DNA of 64,000 nt from Adiantum capillus-veneris (GCA_014529385.2 CM043966.1:36060739-36124738); one strand, 5' to 3'. Shown: positions 32,442 through 43,337, counted from the first letter of the stretch. The notes: generated from the letters alone by a model not told the origin. Numbers and translations are program-made.

Positions 32442-32642
32442 GACTTCGAAATCCGGTTAATCTGCATAATTTTAAATATCGAATTGCAACTGTCGAACTG
32501 TCTCATCACAAGTTAATATTGATCCATCCGCTAATTCCACATCATATAAGTGAGATGGCTTCTGAGTTGGTAAGCCAAGTTGTCGAACTATTTGAGTGCT
32601 AACGAAATTATTAGAGCATCTGTCCACTAAAATATTGATGGA

Positions 32643-33140
32643 TCAACCATTGAGAGTTCCAAGAAGGCTCAAAACTTGCTTTGAGAGAGGCTCCAAAAGT
32701 GAAGAGCCACATTGAGCATGCTTCATAAGAATAGTCGTCTCCGCCGAGACATGAATTGTATTGACCACAAATTTTCCTTTATCTTTAGCAGAAGCTGGTT
32801 GTTCAGAATTCGATAATGTTTTTGCGTTAGAATTTCTTTTCGAATTAGACTGATTTGGTCTCTTTGGACATTGATACCATCTCTGGTCACCTCCGCAAAT
32901 TGTACATAAACCATCCTTCTTTGAAGTCAAAGAAGCATTTGACGAAGAGCCTTGCTGACTATTGGAATGCCGATCTTGAGAAAAATCACGTCCTTTACCA
33001 CGATCAAGTGGAGTATTTGAAGAAGATCTGCTTTGAAATTGTCGATCTTGAGAATAGAACCTTGAAGTTGAATAAGGCTCCATTGCTTGCTGTCTAATCT
33101 GAGATTGATGCTGCTGACTTCGGCTATAGCTTTCTCTCAT
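32643..33140 (-). pseudogene. Gypsy-1 Gag C-terminal fragment
   Basis: A 165-codon open stretch is rich in Ser, Gln, Asn and Arg, then has CTICGGDQRWYQCPKRPNQ, a degenerate zinc-knuckle-like motif without the usual histidine. It lies just inside the 5' LTR, where Gag belongs. The Gag capsid portion is missing, so this is a remnant. Confidence 0.6.
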
Positions 33141-33338
33141 CGATTACGCCACACACACAGCCATATTGCTATCTTTTATTTATATAATTGGAGCAGAATA
33201 AATATAAGTTACCTCATGCTCGTTTGCATGTATACCAGCATTCTGCTGCTTCCATACCGGGAGAGGGGATAGTGTGTAGCGGCGAGGGTAGAGGCTCACA
33301 ATCTTCGGGTCCCAGAAAAAATTTTGCTTTGATATCAC

Positions 33339-33771
33339 TGTGAGGATTAGTGGTGATAATCCTATAATTAAGACTTAAAACTTCATACTTAAGATCGAAC
33401 TGAGACTTAAAAGTTAAGAGACTGAATGTGTGTTTGATTGATTGAATGAATGCCTGAAAACTGAGTACAATAGGCTCCTTAAAGAGACGAAGAGGCACAA
33501 TGAAAAGACACATCTCATGGTGAAGACACATGACTTTAGACGTAAAGACAAATCCTTTCGGTGAAGAGCTGCAACCATTGGAGGAAGAGTCGCAACCGTA
33601 AAGCGAAGGGGTGTGACCAATCGTCGAAGGAGTGTGGCTTTTGGCAAAGAGGCATGTCTCTTGACCGAAGGGTCGTGACCATCCAAGCGTAGGGGTCCTC
33701 CTTGGGATGGCACTTTGCGTATCTGCAACTAGGAGTAGATGGAATACTGTAACATAGTCACAATCGTGACA
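33339..33771 (-). repeat. Gypsy-1 5' LTR with decayed primer-binding site
   Basis: This is the copy of 4032-4460. On the minus strand the LTR ends CTCACA and is followed by G then TGATATCAAAGC (33327-33337), two mismatches from the plant initiator-Met primer site TGGTATCAGAGC. Confidence 0.83.
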
Positions 33772-34829
33772 TGAGCTCTCTTGGTGGAGTCAATAGTGGG
33801 TGAGTGAATCTCACCGAGAGACCCCCTTATTCTATTAGGGTAAACAATAAGATTAGGGGTAGCGGATGGGTTAGGATTATTGGGTCAACCACATGGCCTG
33901 CAACCCCAACACCTAGAGTGCAGCGGCCGAATGCACTTGGCCCCACGGGCCACAGTAGGTGGCACTGAGTGATGAAAAAAGGAGAATAAGGCTAAAGGGT
34001 AGCCGATAAGACTAAGGTAAATGTGGAGAATGGTATGCTGCAACCAGCGGTTGTGCAATTGCAGACAACGTGAATGGATAAGGGCGACAAGCAGTGGGTT
34101 GTCGGGTGAGCAACGGGCTGATGAGGCACAGGTGTCAGGTAGGCAGCAATGGGGTAGAGAGCACTCATTGAAAGAGTGGCTGCTGATTAGAGGGCTGACA
34201 GGGAGCACGCAGCAAGTAGTCTCTCATGCCTCCATCCCTTCCACTACATTTCGAGATTGAATACCACTTTGTTTGGGGCTGTATTGAGGATCACCGTATC
34301 AGCTTCTTTTTATGGACTTCCATAATAGAGATTACTTCACTCCATGTTTTAACCAAGACCACATAGAGGGGTCCTCGCATGTTGTATCACGTATATATAA
34401 TCCAATTTCAGCATTAATCTCCGCTTGTACATTATTTGGCACTGTAGAATATTGTAGAGGTGAGGGATATTTCACCTTCTTGCAAATGCACTTGGGTAGC
34501 ATTTTTCTCTCGTTCCTCCAGTTTTAAAACCTGTAAGCTGCTATAAGTCTAACATTCTCCTAGTAAGCAGTTTTCAGTCAAACGCTTTGAGTTTATAGGT
34601 ATCTGAAGCCATGTTTGAAATGCAATCGGAAGAGAGAGTCGACAGCTATGAAATGGAAACTATGTGCATAAATGGAGTTAAAGAACATATCATTGCAGAC
34701 TAGGGCAAACCAAAAAGGCCCCATGGTTGTTTCCAAGAAGACCAAAAGAGCAAATCACGTACGCTAACAGGAAGGCCGAGTACATGCTCCGCCTCCCTAA
34801 AACAGAAAGAAAAATGAAGAAATGGGTAC
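33772..34829 (-). other. SWI3 intron, right-hand original part
   Basis: This is intron sequence between Gypsy-1 and the exon 1 donor. I see no transposon ends, coding domain or RNA gene. Short open frames on both strands (for example 33885-34208) have no recognisable features. Confidence 0.6.
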
Positions 34830-35037
34830 CTGCATAGCTGGGAATGCGGTACATCTCTCTGTTAAAAGCTTCACGGGGCTTTAACGATTCGGAAATCTTG
34901 ACAGAGAGGCCTGCCAAAGATGGGATCTCTGAAGGAACCGATGGCGGGGCATCCGGAGCTTGTTCAAGGGGACCATCAACTGGCTCAGATTTTACCTCCG
35001 CCGGCAGGCTGGTGCCACCTCCCTCTTCAGACGCCAT
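34830..35037 (-). CDS. SWI3: SWI3 exon 1: N-terminus and start of SWIRM
   Basis: Exon 1 encodes residues 1-69 plus the first base of codon 70. It starts MASEEGGGTSLPAEV and ends in MYRIPSYA, the first conserved SWIRM motif (normally followed by G/S-WFSW). The ATG at 35037 sits in a good plant context (ATGGCG). The reading frame extends nine codons upstream only from a TTG, which I do not accept as a start. The donor is TATGCAG|GTACCC at 34830/34829. The split codon G|GA is completed by exon 2 at 2032, giving PSYAGWFSW without a gap. This exact junction of two halves of one domain shows that the exons belong to one gene 32.8 kb apart. The acidic, proline-rich N-terminus is typical of poorly conserved SWI3 leaders. 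Confidence 0.9.
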
Positions 35038-35180
35038 ACTTCGACCCTGAGCAACACCAGACAATTCGGCCTAGGCAACTTGAAAGTTTGCAAAGGCGGC
35101 ACGACTGTGTTTTTTTTTTTTCCTTTGATTGCATTCCCAATGTTGAATTTTGAGATCCCTCGTATATATATTCTCAAGAT
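35038..35180 (-). promoter_or_regulatory. Candidate SWI3 core promoter and 5' UTR
   Basis: Immediately upstream of the SWI3 ATG on the minus strand. An AT-rich GAATATATATACG string at 35161-35174 lies about 130 bp before the ATG and could be a TATA element. A long A-tract (35109-35121 in plus coordinates, poly-T) lies between. No transcript start can be read from sequence alone. Confidence 0.35.
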
Positions 35181-35774
35181 AAATTGCTTGGCAGGCCTTA
35201 CTCTGGCCAATGGTGTTAAGTGTTCTTGACTAAATTTTGAGATCAATGTTGGCCTATTTATCTTCTCAACATATCGTAAAATGATATTGGTCAATTGCTG
35301 TCCAATTTTTTGGCCTTCCTAATGGGCAAGGCCTTAATCTTGTAGAGTTCTTTTTGGCATGGCTAAAATTCAAGCATTGTTTTTCATATCGTTTTCTCGG
35401 AGCAGAAATTTTGCCACCACATGGATGGTAGGTGGTGACAACTAGTACAGGTATAAGGGGGGATTGGAGGGTCATTTTCCATCTAATTTTCTTGGAGAGG
35501 ACACTTTGCCATCACACGACATGAGGGTAGGTGGTACGAACTCGTGCATGATAAGGGAAGATGGGATGGTGAGGTAGGTAGATAATTATGAATGGGGAAT
35601 CCAAAGTTCTTGATATTAAGGTGGTCCTCAAGAAACTAGCATATCATCTCGCCAAGGGACCTTTATTAGAGGTTGTGCCATCTCCCAACACATATGGTAT
35701 GTCTTGTGAGGCTAGGCACGGAAATGGCACGCCTGAGAGAGAGAGTGTGTGTAATGGAAATGGCCTATTAACTT
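35181..35774. other. Intergenic, weak short duplication
   Basis: No gene seen. Two diverged phrases beginning TTTGCCA(C/T)CACA(T/C), GGTAGGTGGT and ATAAGGG(G/A) occur about 95 bp apart (35410 and 35505), suggesting an old local duplication. This region may hold distal SWI3 promoter sequence. Confidence 0.4.
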
Positions 35775-37262
35775 TGAGAGTAGCGGAAATTAGAGAAAGT
35801 ACTTTTGTAGAATTACTTTGTGAGCATAGAGGGTGAACTTAATTGATGGTAGCAACTTAAACACAGCATTTAGTTAACTTGGTATGAACAATACTTTTGC
35901 AAGAGAGAGAGTTTAGAGAACATGACAACAGTTGAGGAACGGATTTATGTGGAGCAAGTCCCCCCTCCAATAGGCATTTGTATTATAGTTTCTCCCATCA
36001 AGAGAGACTGGGTTTAATACAATCTTTGTGTTCCTTGTGATCTAGGTGATGCAATGAAGATGGAAGCTTCATGCATCACGAGCATAACATAAACTTTGTG
36101 GAAAGCATTAACTATCCCAAGCTAGCGGGGAATGAGGGTAGGGAAGAGGAAGAAGAAACATTTCATAGGAGAAAGAATTAGTTCCTCACTTATCATCACT
36201 CTTCTTGCTAGCATACATAATAGCATAGTAATGAAGATGGAGAAGATGGCAAGCTTAAGCATTGAAGCATGGCTCTTGGTTGGATTTGCATTCCATAGCC
36301 AAGAGTGTTAGTGTAGGCTCTCAACTTCTCTACTAGCTTGGAGAAGGAGATGGAGCTCTTGCACTTTTCACTTCACACAATGAGAGTGTGTTTGAGTGTG
36401 TGGGGGAGAGTATACCCCCAAGCTAGCCCCCTTCTTACTTTAGTCAACCCCTCCTTGTAGCTCAAGCTTGAAGCTCATTAGACCCCTGCAATTCTGGCCA
36501 ATCACATGCATGATGCATTACAAGTCTTGGGACAAGTGTCCCCATTTTCCCTTTGAGAGAGAGGACTTGATAAATGCAAAAAAAAAAAAATTAAATCTAC
36601 TTAATTATCATTGGACGCCTTAAGAGGCCAACCAATAGGCCTTGGGCACTCCTTGAGGGTAACCTAGCTAGGGCCTTGACATGTGTCCTACTTGCCTCTT
36701 GAGCAAGGGGTGCCCTTTTGGAGTGAGAGTGGTCAAGCAACCACCCCCCCTACTTGCATGGCTCGCCCCCTCCTTGTAGGGATCTGCATTGACTTTTGTG
36801 ACACCTCAAGCCCCTCAACCTTGGGCCCAGTTCTCACCGCAAGTTTGGCCCTTAAGCCCCTCAAGCTTGGGTTGGGTCCCCACATCAAGTACAACCCTAG
36901 CATCTCAAGCACGACAAGCATCTCAATCATCAAGCACTTCAAGCATCTCAGTCATCAGGCACGATAAGCATCTCAAGCTTGGGCCGGGTTCCCACCTCAA
37001 GAACAACCCTAGCTTACCTAAGGTCAAAGGACTTTTAACACTAACCTTTGGAGGTCTTCAGAAGCTAACCCTAAGGTCTTTTAAGCTCCATTGGTTAGCC
37101 TTGCTCTTTGACAGACCATCTGTCATTTGGACCCCTTTATCATTGGCCCCGTGTTGAGATAGATCTGTAAGCACATGTCTATATTCTAACCCTTGTTCTC
37201 ATTTATTCTCCCACATTAAATGATCAATTTAATATGAGAAAATCAATTGGGTTGGTTAGATA
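35775..37262 (-). repeat. Gypsy-4-family LTR copy (truncated)
   Basis: Matches 39807-41391 in the same orientation through shared blocks: GTAGCGGAAATTAG, GACAACAGTTGAGGA(A/C)CGGAT, TTTCTCCCATCAAGAGAGA, and near the end CCCACATTAAATGATCA(A/G)TTTAATATGA. The left end lacks the TGTAACATTT start and the right end runs into a GA microsatellite. It is a truncated or solo LTR. Confidence 0.7.
36890..36985. repeat. AAGCATCTCA minisatellite-like array
   Basis: GCATCTCAAGC, GCATCTCAATC, GCATCTCAGTC and GCATCTCAAGC recur at short intervals between CAAGCACTTC and CAGGCACGAT spacers, inside the truncated Gypsy-4 LTR copy. The 39807-41391 copy lacks the expansion. Confidence 0.55.
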
Positions 37263-37268
37263 TTAGAT

Positions 37269-37272
<4 letters not shown>

Positions 37273-37306
<34 letters not shown>

Positions 37307-37487
37307 AACATCATAGGAAACTATCCCAAGAGACCTTACAGATCTAGCCGAGAGAGAGAGGGAAACTCCTAGTAACACGATATCTCAGCTCCCATTGGTC
37401 GCACTTGCTCATGTCTTCTATGATTTGTAAGAGCATCCATCAAGAATGCAAATCTTTTTGAATGAGATCTTAGAAATCTGTTTAGGG

Positions 37488-37520
<33 letters not shown>

Positions 37521-37924
37521 CTTTCATTCAATCTATTGAAAATTGCTTTCTAGGGTTTGTTAGGTCATCCCATTTTCTCCTCAACAACTTGAGTACCTTT
37601 GGATGAGTTTTGAGAGAGAGAGAGAGAGGCTTTTGTCTATGTTTTCTCAAAAGACAAAGAGGCTTTCACCTGCTTAAGAACGGGTTCATGCCCCACTTGT
37701 CATTCCAAACTTAAAAATTTTATGTGGCAGGAGAGAAGAGCAATGGTCGGCCCTCTTCTGTAACCTCATCGTAGCCCACTATGAAAAGTTGTCGCTTGTC
37801 ATCGGTTGTTGAGGAGAGCGATCAACTTATGTGTGCACAAGAAGGTGCTCGTTTGCGCGGTTCACCATAGGCAAACGAATGGCTCCATGTGGTTTTGGAG
37901 GCTAGAGGGGTCTAATACTCGTGT

Positions 37925-38001
<77 letters not shown>
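37273..38001. repeat. Cluster of four (GA)n microsatellites
   Basis: (GA)n tracts lie at 37273-37302, 37490-37519, 37612-37629 and 37929-38001, the last about 73 bp long. They are separated by 90-300 bp of unique sequence in which phrases like TTTTGAGAGAG recur. Confidence 0.9.
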
Positions 38002-38004
<3 letters not shown>

Positions 38005-39158
38005 TTTGCCTGCAAGAGAAGGGGGCATGTGAACAATATGCCTACCATTTTATGCCATGGTGCTTCCTAATTCCATGGCTTTGTGCGCCAAGTGCTTCCT
38101 GTCTTCATGGGTGTGGAAGAAGAAAGGTTTGTTTCTAGCCTTTAAGCCTGCTTCTAGTTGAAGAAAGCAAACATAAATGTTGGCCAGCTTTTGTTTGCTT
38201 TATCAAGCCCTTTCGAGCCTACACACAAAGATAATTTAGAAAGCTCCTACACCACACCATGTAAGGCTACATGCATTGCATAGCCAAGTGTAGTCCAAGA
38301 GGCTTGTAGCATGGCAGCAGTGAAAAGTCGACTTCACAGTATGCAAAATTTTATCAACATTCTTCGTAGGCACAGTATGCTCATATGAAAATGGTTGCGG
38401 TGACTGTGACAGAGATGGGAGCTAGCTTGCAGGTACATCTTTCAAAGCTGACGACAACTTTATAGTCTTGCAATCTTGAAGTTAGGTGCAAGGTGGAAAA
38501 GCACTTGACTCGCAGTCATGGCACAATCTTGAAAGTGATTTGTACTAAACCTTTGTGGTGACGAAAGAAGGGGAGCAACATTTGCCGCTCTTACTCACAC
38601 TAAGAAGTCTGAGGGAGGAGGAGTCCAAAGAGGGCTAGTCTAGTGACTCATCATTGTGTATTTGCTGCCTAGGATTGGTGTTTATACCTTCAAACATGTA
38701 TGCCTGGCTCCATGCAAGAAGCAAAGTAAGGGGCTACCAAAATTCAAAGACTTCCAAAATATCACCCCATAGAAGAAGAGAAGCATGTCTCTCACCTCTC
38801 CATCGCTTCAAAGGTGCCATCCTATACCAAGGTTGTAGGTGCATTGAAAATGAAAAAGTTTTGACTTATTTTATCGAAACTAAAGAGTGCCATCCCTTTT
38901 TGTTGGTTTAAATGGTTATTGAATCTTGTGAAGGATTCTGAAGGTTTCTTTGTATTGATAGTTTGCTTCTCATGTTTTGAGTAATTTCCAAACAAAACTA
39001 GAAAGAGAGGTAGAGAGATTGTGTGCTAGTCAGCCTTTTTGAGTCGTAGGTAAACATTATTAAGGGATGAGGCTCTTTTGAATTAAGCCTAGTTGTGTTC
39101 TTTATGAAAATGCATTTGTGGATAAATGACATACCCCATCTTTTATCATTTTTGTTAT
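38002..39158. other. Intergenic, nothing recognised
   Basis: Short open frames only. No transposon ends, protein domain or RNA gene recognised. Confidence 0.5.
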
Positions 39159-39375
39159 TGTGAGTCCACAGTACGGAGCATGTGAGTGCGTATGTGCGTT
39201 GCGGTGAGGAAGAAGACACACAAGAACACAGAGATATGGGGTGGGGAGACTCCAAGAGTGAACAACCCCCTATGCACTCTAAGTATATGAATGTACAAAA
39301 GTGGGCGGTCACCCATAGCCTGGGCGGACGGCAAGGCACATAGCACCTTTACCCCAACAATCTCCCACTTAAAGG
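39159..39375 (-). mobile_element. Copia-5 3' terminal fragment (LTR plus polypurine tract)
   Basis: On the minus strand CCTTTAAGTGGGAGAT runs straight into TGTTGGGGTAAAGGTGC, the usual polypurine tract and LTR start of many plant Copia elements. The LTR would end near 39159 (GGACTCACA), giving about 200 bp. The next roughly 350 bp to the right may be Copia 3' sequence but shows no clear RNase H. No second LTR was found. Confidence 0.5.
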
Positions 39376-39806
39376 CGAATGTGCCAAGGGTGCTACTAGC
39401 TAAACTACTAGTATGTACAAGAAAAATAGTTGAGAGTCTCTCTCAACCTATGCCCACTGGCTCCCTCAGTCGATCTGCATGCAGTTCTATCGGCTCTAGT
39501 GATAGGCGAGTATGCGTATACACGCTAGAGCCTGCATGTAAATCACGTAGACAACTTTGTATGTTATGCAAAGCTCCACGATGCATCATGCTAGTGTCAG
39601 TCACTAGGAGACCAACTGCAAATTCTCCCACTGTAGATGCTATCTTAGGTCTCAACCTCAAAAGGTCACACATGAGTGTCCCTGAATGCTGACAAAATCC
39701 ATGCAACCTCGGTTAACTTATCCCTGTCAACCGCCTCTGCACTATGTGCAATTCCTACACCATCAGGACTAGAGAAAATGGATGTGACGAATCAGGGGTG
39801 CTCAAC

Positions 39807-41391
39807 TGTAACATTTAATGGTCTAAAAACTTATGTGTAGCGGAAATTAGCATGAACATAGTGGGAATTTCATTAGAATAGATTCCTAATGAGAATTACA
39901 AGAGTGCTTGGGTGGAGAGAGCAAGAAAAAGCACAACACCCAGTTAGATAGCATCAACAATACTTTCAAAAGAGAGAGAAATTAAGCTATTGACAACAGT
40001 TGAGGACCGGATTTGCATGGAGCCGGTCCCCCCTCCAAAAGGCTTTGTATTATGGTTTCTCCCATCAAGAGAGACATTGTACAATACAATTCTTTGTGTT
40101 CCTTCAAGACTAGCTAGTGCAATGAAGATGAAAGTTCATGCACTAAGCAAAACACTTAGTGAACACAACTTTAATTATCCCCGTTCTCAGACCCAAGACC
40201 TCACACACCTTCGAAGATGGTGAGAGCTAGCAGGGTATGAGAGTAGATTGAGAGGAAGAAGGAGTATCTTACGAGAAAGATGTACATCTCCTCACATAAT
40301 CACTCATATTAGCATAGCTTTAGCTTAGTAATTAGCTTGGTAGAGGAGATGAGCATGCATTGAAGCTTGGATCTTGGTTGGATTTGCATCCACAAGCCAA
40401 GAGTGTGTCGATGTAGGCTTCTATCTCACAAGCTTGGAGTAGGTGATGAGCTCTCCATTAAAGCTTGGAAAGAGATAGTCTTCTCTTTCTTCACACATGA
40501 GATTGTGTGAGTGTGTGTGTGATAATGCCTTGCAAAAATCAGCCCCCCTCTCTCTCTTGGGCGAGCCCTCTTGCTATTTGCTCTTGCAGGCTCCCCATTG
40601 GACCTCCCCAAGTCAAGCCAATGGCTGTTAAGCAGCATAAGTGATAGCCTTCTGACATGTGTCCCCCTTTCCCCTTTTGTGAGAGCTTTAGGTAATTTAA
40701 TAATTAAACTAAACTCTCATTGGACCCCTTTGCCTCCTGGCCAATAGGAATCAGGCAAGCCAATGGGTTCTTGAATGCTCATTGGACCCCTTGGGAGACT
40801 GTCCAATAGTCTTCTAGGAGACTTAATTCTCATTGGTTCTTTTATTAAGTGTTTTTAAATTAATTAAACTAGATTTACTCTAGCCTAATTCTCATTGGTC
40901 CACCTCCAAGGCCATCCAATAGGAATTGGGCACACCTTGTGGGCATCTGGGCTAGGGAGCTGACATGTGTCCCTAATTCCCTTTGTGTAAAGGGAGCCTG
41001 TGTGTGTGTGTGACTTTCTCTCTCATCCCCTAGAAGAAGGGCTCGCCCCCTCCCATGTAGGGATATGCAAAGACTTTTTAGTTACACACAAAGCATCCAA
41101 TTTCCCCTAGGGTTGACCTTAGGACACAACCTTTGAATTTTGGAACCTTAGCATTTTGGAAGTCTTAATGGGCTGAACCTTAGGGTCTTTTTAGCCCATT
41201 GTTGCACATGGCTCTTTTGCATATGGCCCCCCCTTTGGATCCCTATTTTCCCTCCTTTGGATCCCTACTGTGGCCGGTCTGCTAGCTTAACCAATATTCT
41301 AGCTTTTTCTCCCCTGGCACTTCCCCACATTAAATGATCAGTTTAATATGATAAAATCATTTAGGAGAATTAGATATTGATTATTATGACA
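39807..41391 (-). repeat. Gypsy-4 3' LTR
   Basis: TG/CA-bounded and similar to 35775-37262. It contains (GT)n near 40505-40520 and 41000-41012. Short frames inside it are not genes. Confidence 0.7.
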
Positions 41392-41779
41392 TTACCTCTC
41401 TCTTGAAATCATAGTCGTCCTCGACTATGGTGTAGAGAAGATAAAGCATATTCATGAGTCCTTTTCTTAGCGGGTAGAGGATCCCTATGTTACCCTACGA
41501 CATCATTCCACAATGGATGACTAGTCCATTTGGCGCTTGAGAGCCTGAGGCTGCCGCAAGCATGTCTGCACATTAGTCCTATCAGTCTTCCATAGTAGAG
41601 TGACAAGCTCTACTTGGTGTTTAGGAGACGTCGTCTCCGCAAACTTGATCTAAGCATGCATACTACTTCATTTTTGTGCACAATAAAGAAAAAGAGAGTC
41701 TTATAAGACAAAAAAACTTTGTTCATTTTTAACATTTTGTACATTTGCTTACTCTTGGGAAGCATTGTAAGCATTGACA

Positions 41780-42325
41780 AGGTTTAGGTTATCCTTTAAT
41801 TGTATGCCTTGCATCCATCTAGCATCTTCAAAAGAATAATTCTTAAACTTAATAAGATATCGTCAGATAGTCTTACCACCTCTTAATACCTTGTCTTCAT
41901 GTCGGAGAATGGACTCGGGCTGCAGCACCTCCTCTTGGTCCTCGATCTCCGGTGGGTCTTCAATAGTTGGTTCTTGAGGTGGCTCTCCTTTGTAAGGCTT
42001 TAATAGGCTCACGTGGAAAGCATTGTGTATGAGCCAATGATTGGGCAACTTGAGTTGATAGGCCATCTCATTGATTGGCCTAAGAATCTGGAAGGGACCA
42101 TAGTACCTTTTTGCTAGTTTAGCATAGTACTTTTGGTGGCCCGTAGGATTCTTGCCCGTCGTGTGCCTTAATCGAGCCTTGGGAAACTTTAACAAGACCC
42201 AATCATTTTCTTTAAAGGCTTGGGCTCTTCTGTGCTTGTCAGCAGCAGCCTTTTGCCTTTGCTATGAGATAGAGATAGCATCCTTAATCTTTTGAAAAGA
42301 TTCTTGTAGGTCTTGGGGTGTCATC
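41780..42325 (-). pseudogene. Gypsy-4 integrase C-terminus and chromodomain
   Basis: Read right to left: [20 protein letters not shown] (after one stop in the 5' part), [54 protein letters not shown], then a chromodomain-like stretch (YLIKFKNYSFEDARWM) after a stop at about 41863. It is homologous to the Gypsy-3 tail but belongs to another family. It is not translatable as one product. Confidence 0.8.
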
Positions 42326-42754
42326 TTTCTCTTGCATAATCTTTAACTCAGGCTCTTTATGCAGCAATGCAATTTTAGCCTCATTGCGATTGGCATAAAG
42401 ACCAGCCAGAGTATCCCAAGCCTATTTTGCTAAGCAAATATGAGGAGTAATATTGTGCTTCATAAATAATGCGATCAATGTATGAGCTTGCACATCTCTA
42501 ACATCCCAACAAGACTGCTCAGTTGTAGGCAAAACGACTCTAGCAGCAATAGACATGTTAGAGCCTACAACATCCTCAATAGAGCTTGTATCCTCAGAAG
42601 ACAAACGTATATCAGTGCCCTGCATAGCATTCCAAAAGTCCTTTGACATAAGAACATGCATCATCATGTAAGCGCACATTGCATAGTTATCCCCATTCAA
42701 TTTGTCCTCAGCAGCAGTAAACATCTTCAAAACATCTATGTTGTTGTCGACCAT
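42325..42754 (-). pseudogene. Copia-4 Gag fragment
   Basis: Starts at the ATG at 42754 and is open to about 42422 (NYAMCAYMMMHVLMSKDFW, then ARVVLPTTEQSCWDVRD). A stop follows, then the homologous ILAGLYASRNEAKIALL-type block in decayed form. It is clearly related to Copia-1 and Copia-2 Gag but more diverged. Confidence 0.82.
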
Positions 42755-43328
42755 GGTGAGTGACTGCATCTAATGTGAAAATTACATAAAAGTAGGACTA
42801 GCATGTACTATGTTGCACAACCCAAAGAGGACTCAAAAGACTTGGTTTGCAAAAAATTGTATTCATAGAAAATTTGCACAAAAAGAGATAATTGTCTATG
42901 CAATATTGCCTGTAGTGAAAACGGAGACTGAAATGAGCCCAAAACAAAATTTTGAGCACATCTAGATCTACGAGCTATGTTGAAGTATTACTTGACCTAC
43001 TAATGCTCACCAAAGCTCATCCAAATCAAACAAAGTGAGCGGGGGCTACTAGCGACACTGGGGACTATGCTCAAGAAGACACAACTTGCTCTGATACCAA
43101 TTGTTGAAATTAGGGTTGCAAGGATGCACACCCAACATGGAGAAGATGAAGAAGCTCAAGGCACACAAGAGAGAGTGTATTTCTCATTGAAAGAAAAAGA
43201 AAGATAAGTGAGCCCTAGAGTGATGGGCATACCTACAATGTACGGGGGGGAAACCTCCTAGTGACGAAAAAAGTGGCCCGATGGTCCTAAGTGTGTACAC
43301 ACACATCACTACCACATATATGGTAATA
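42325..43328 (-). mobile_element. Copia-4: 5' fragment (LTR, primer site, part of Gag)
   Basis: The LTR at 43102-43328 resembles the Copia-1/2 LTR (TGTTGAAATTAGGGTTGCAA ... ATATGGTAA) but is more diverged. On its left the minus strand has ATTGGTATCAGAGC (primer site), a leader, then Gag starting MVDNNIDVLKMFTAAEDKLN. Gag ends abruptly at about 42325 in Gypsy-4 sequence. The 3' two-thirds and the second LTR are missing. Confidence 0.85.
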
Positions 43329-43337
43329 GGTACAATA

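Larger units (their letters stand above)
4032..33771 (-). mobile_element. Gypsy-1: deleted Ty3/Gypsy LTR element, outermost of the nest
   Basis: Two related direct repeats of about 430 bp (4032-4460 and 33339-33771) bound the whole stack. They are flanked by TGAG on both sides, or ATGAG if the terminal A is counted in the duplication. Minus orientation follows from a polypurine tract (AGATGGGAGGGAA on the minus strand) beside the left LTR and a decayed initiator-Met primer site (TGATATCAAAGC) beside the right LTR. Excluding Copia-1 the element is only about 2.6 kb. The interior keeps the end of Gag and a protease-like stretch but no recognisable reverse transcriptase, RNase H or integrase. 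It is a deletion derivative that could have moved only with proteins supplied in trans. Confidence 0.85.
2033..34829 (-). other. 32,797-bp phase-1 intron of SWI3 filled with nested transposons
   Basis: The borders are GT (34829-34828) and AG (2034-2033) on the minus strand. About 29.7 kb is one nested stack of transposons (4032-33771). Taking that stack out leaves about 3.05 kb of intron. The intron therefore grew mainly by one Gypsy insertion that then served as a landing site for later elements. Confidence 0.88.
39807..42325 (-). mobile_element. Gypsy-4: truncated 3' half (LTR plus integrase-chromodomain)
   Basis: A 1585-bp LTR (39807-41391, TGTAACATTT ... TTATGACA) is followed on its right by a minus-strand polypurine tract (CAAGAGAGAGGTAA) and then the C-terminal end of a Gypsy polyprotein. 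It stops at about 42325, where Copia-4 begins. The 5' portion of the element is absent. Confidence 0.75.

Noticed and set aside
2033-34829. Assembly chimera joining two unrelated loci
   Set aside because: Intron phase, an uninterrupted SWIRM domain, and matched duplications at every nested layer would not arise by misjoining, although spanning long reads would settle it.
34690-35064. Upstream extension of SWI3 exon 1 by nine codons (SGVAQGRS)
   Set aside because: The extended frame starts only at a TTG. The ATG at 35037 has a good context and is taken as the start.
37806-38138. 110-codon frame with an Arg-Glu repeat
   Set aside because: The repeat is a translated (GA)n microsatellite. The same applies to frames at 49971-50514 and 60509-60770.
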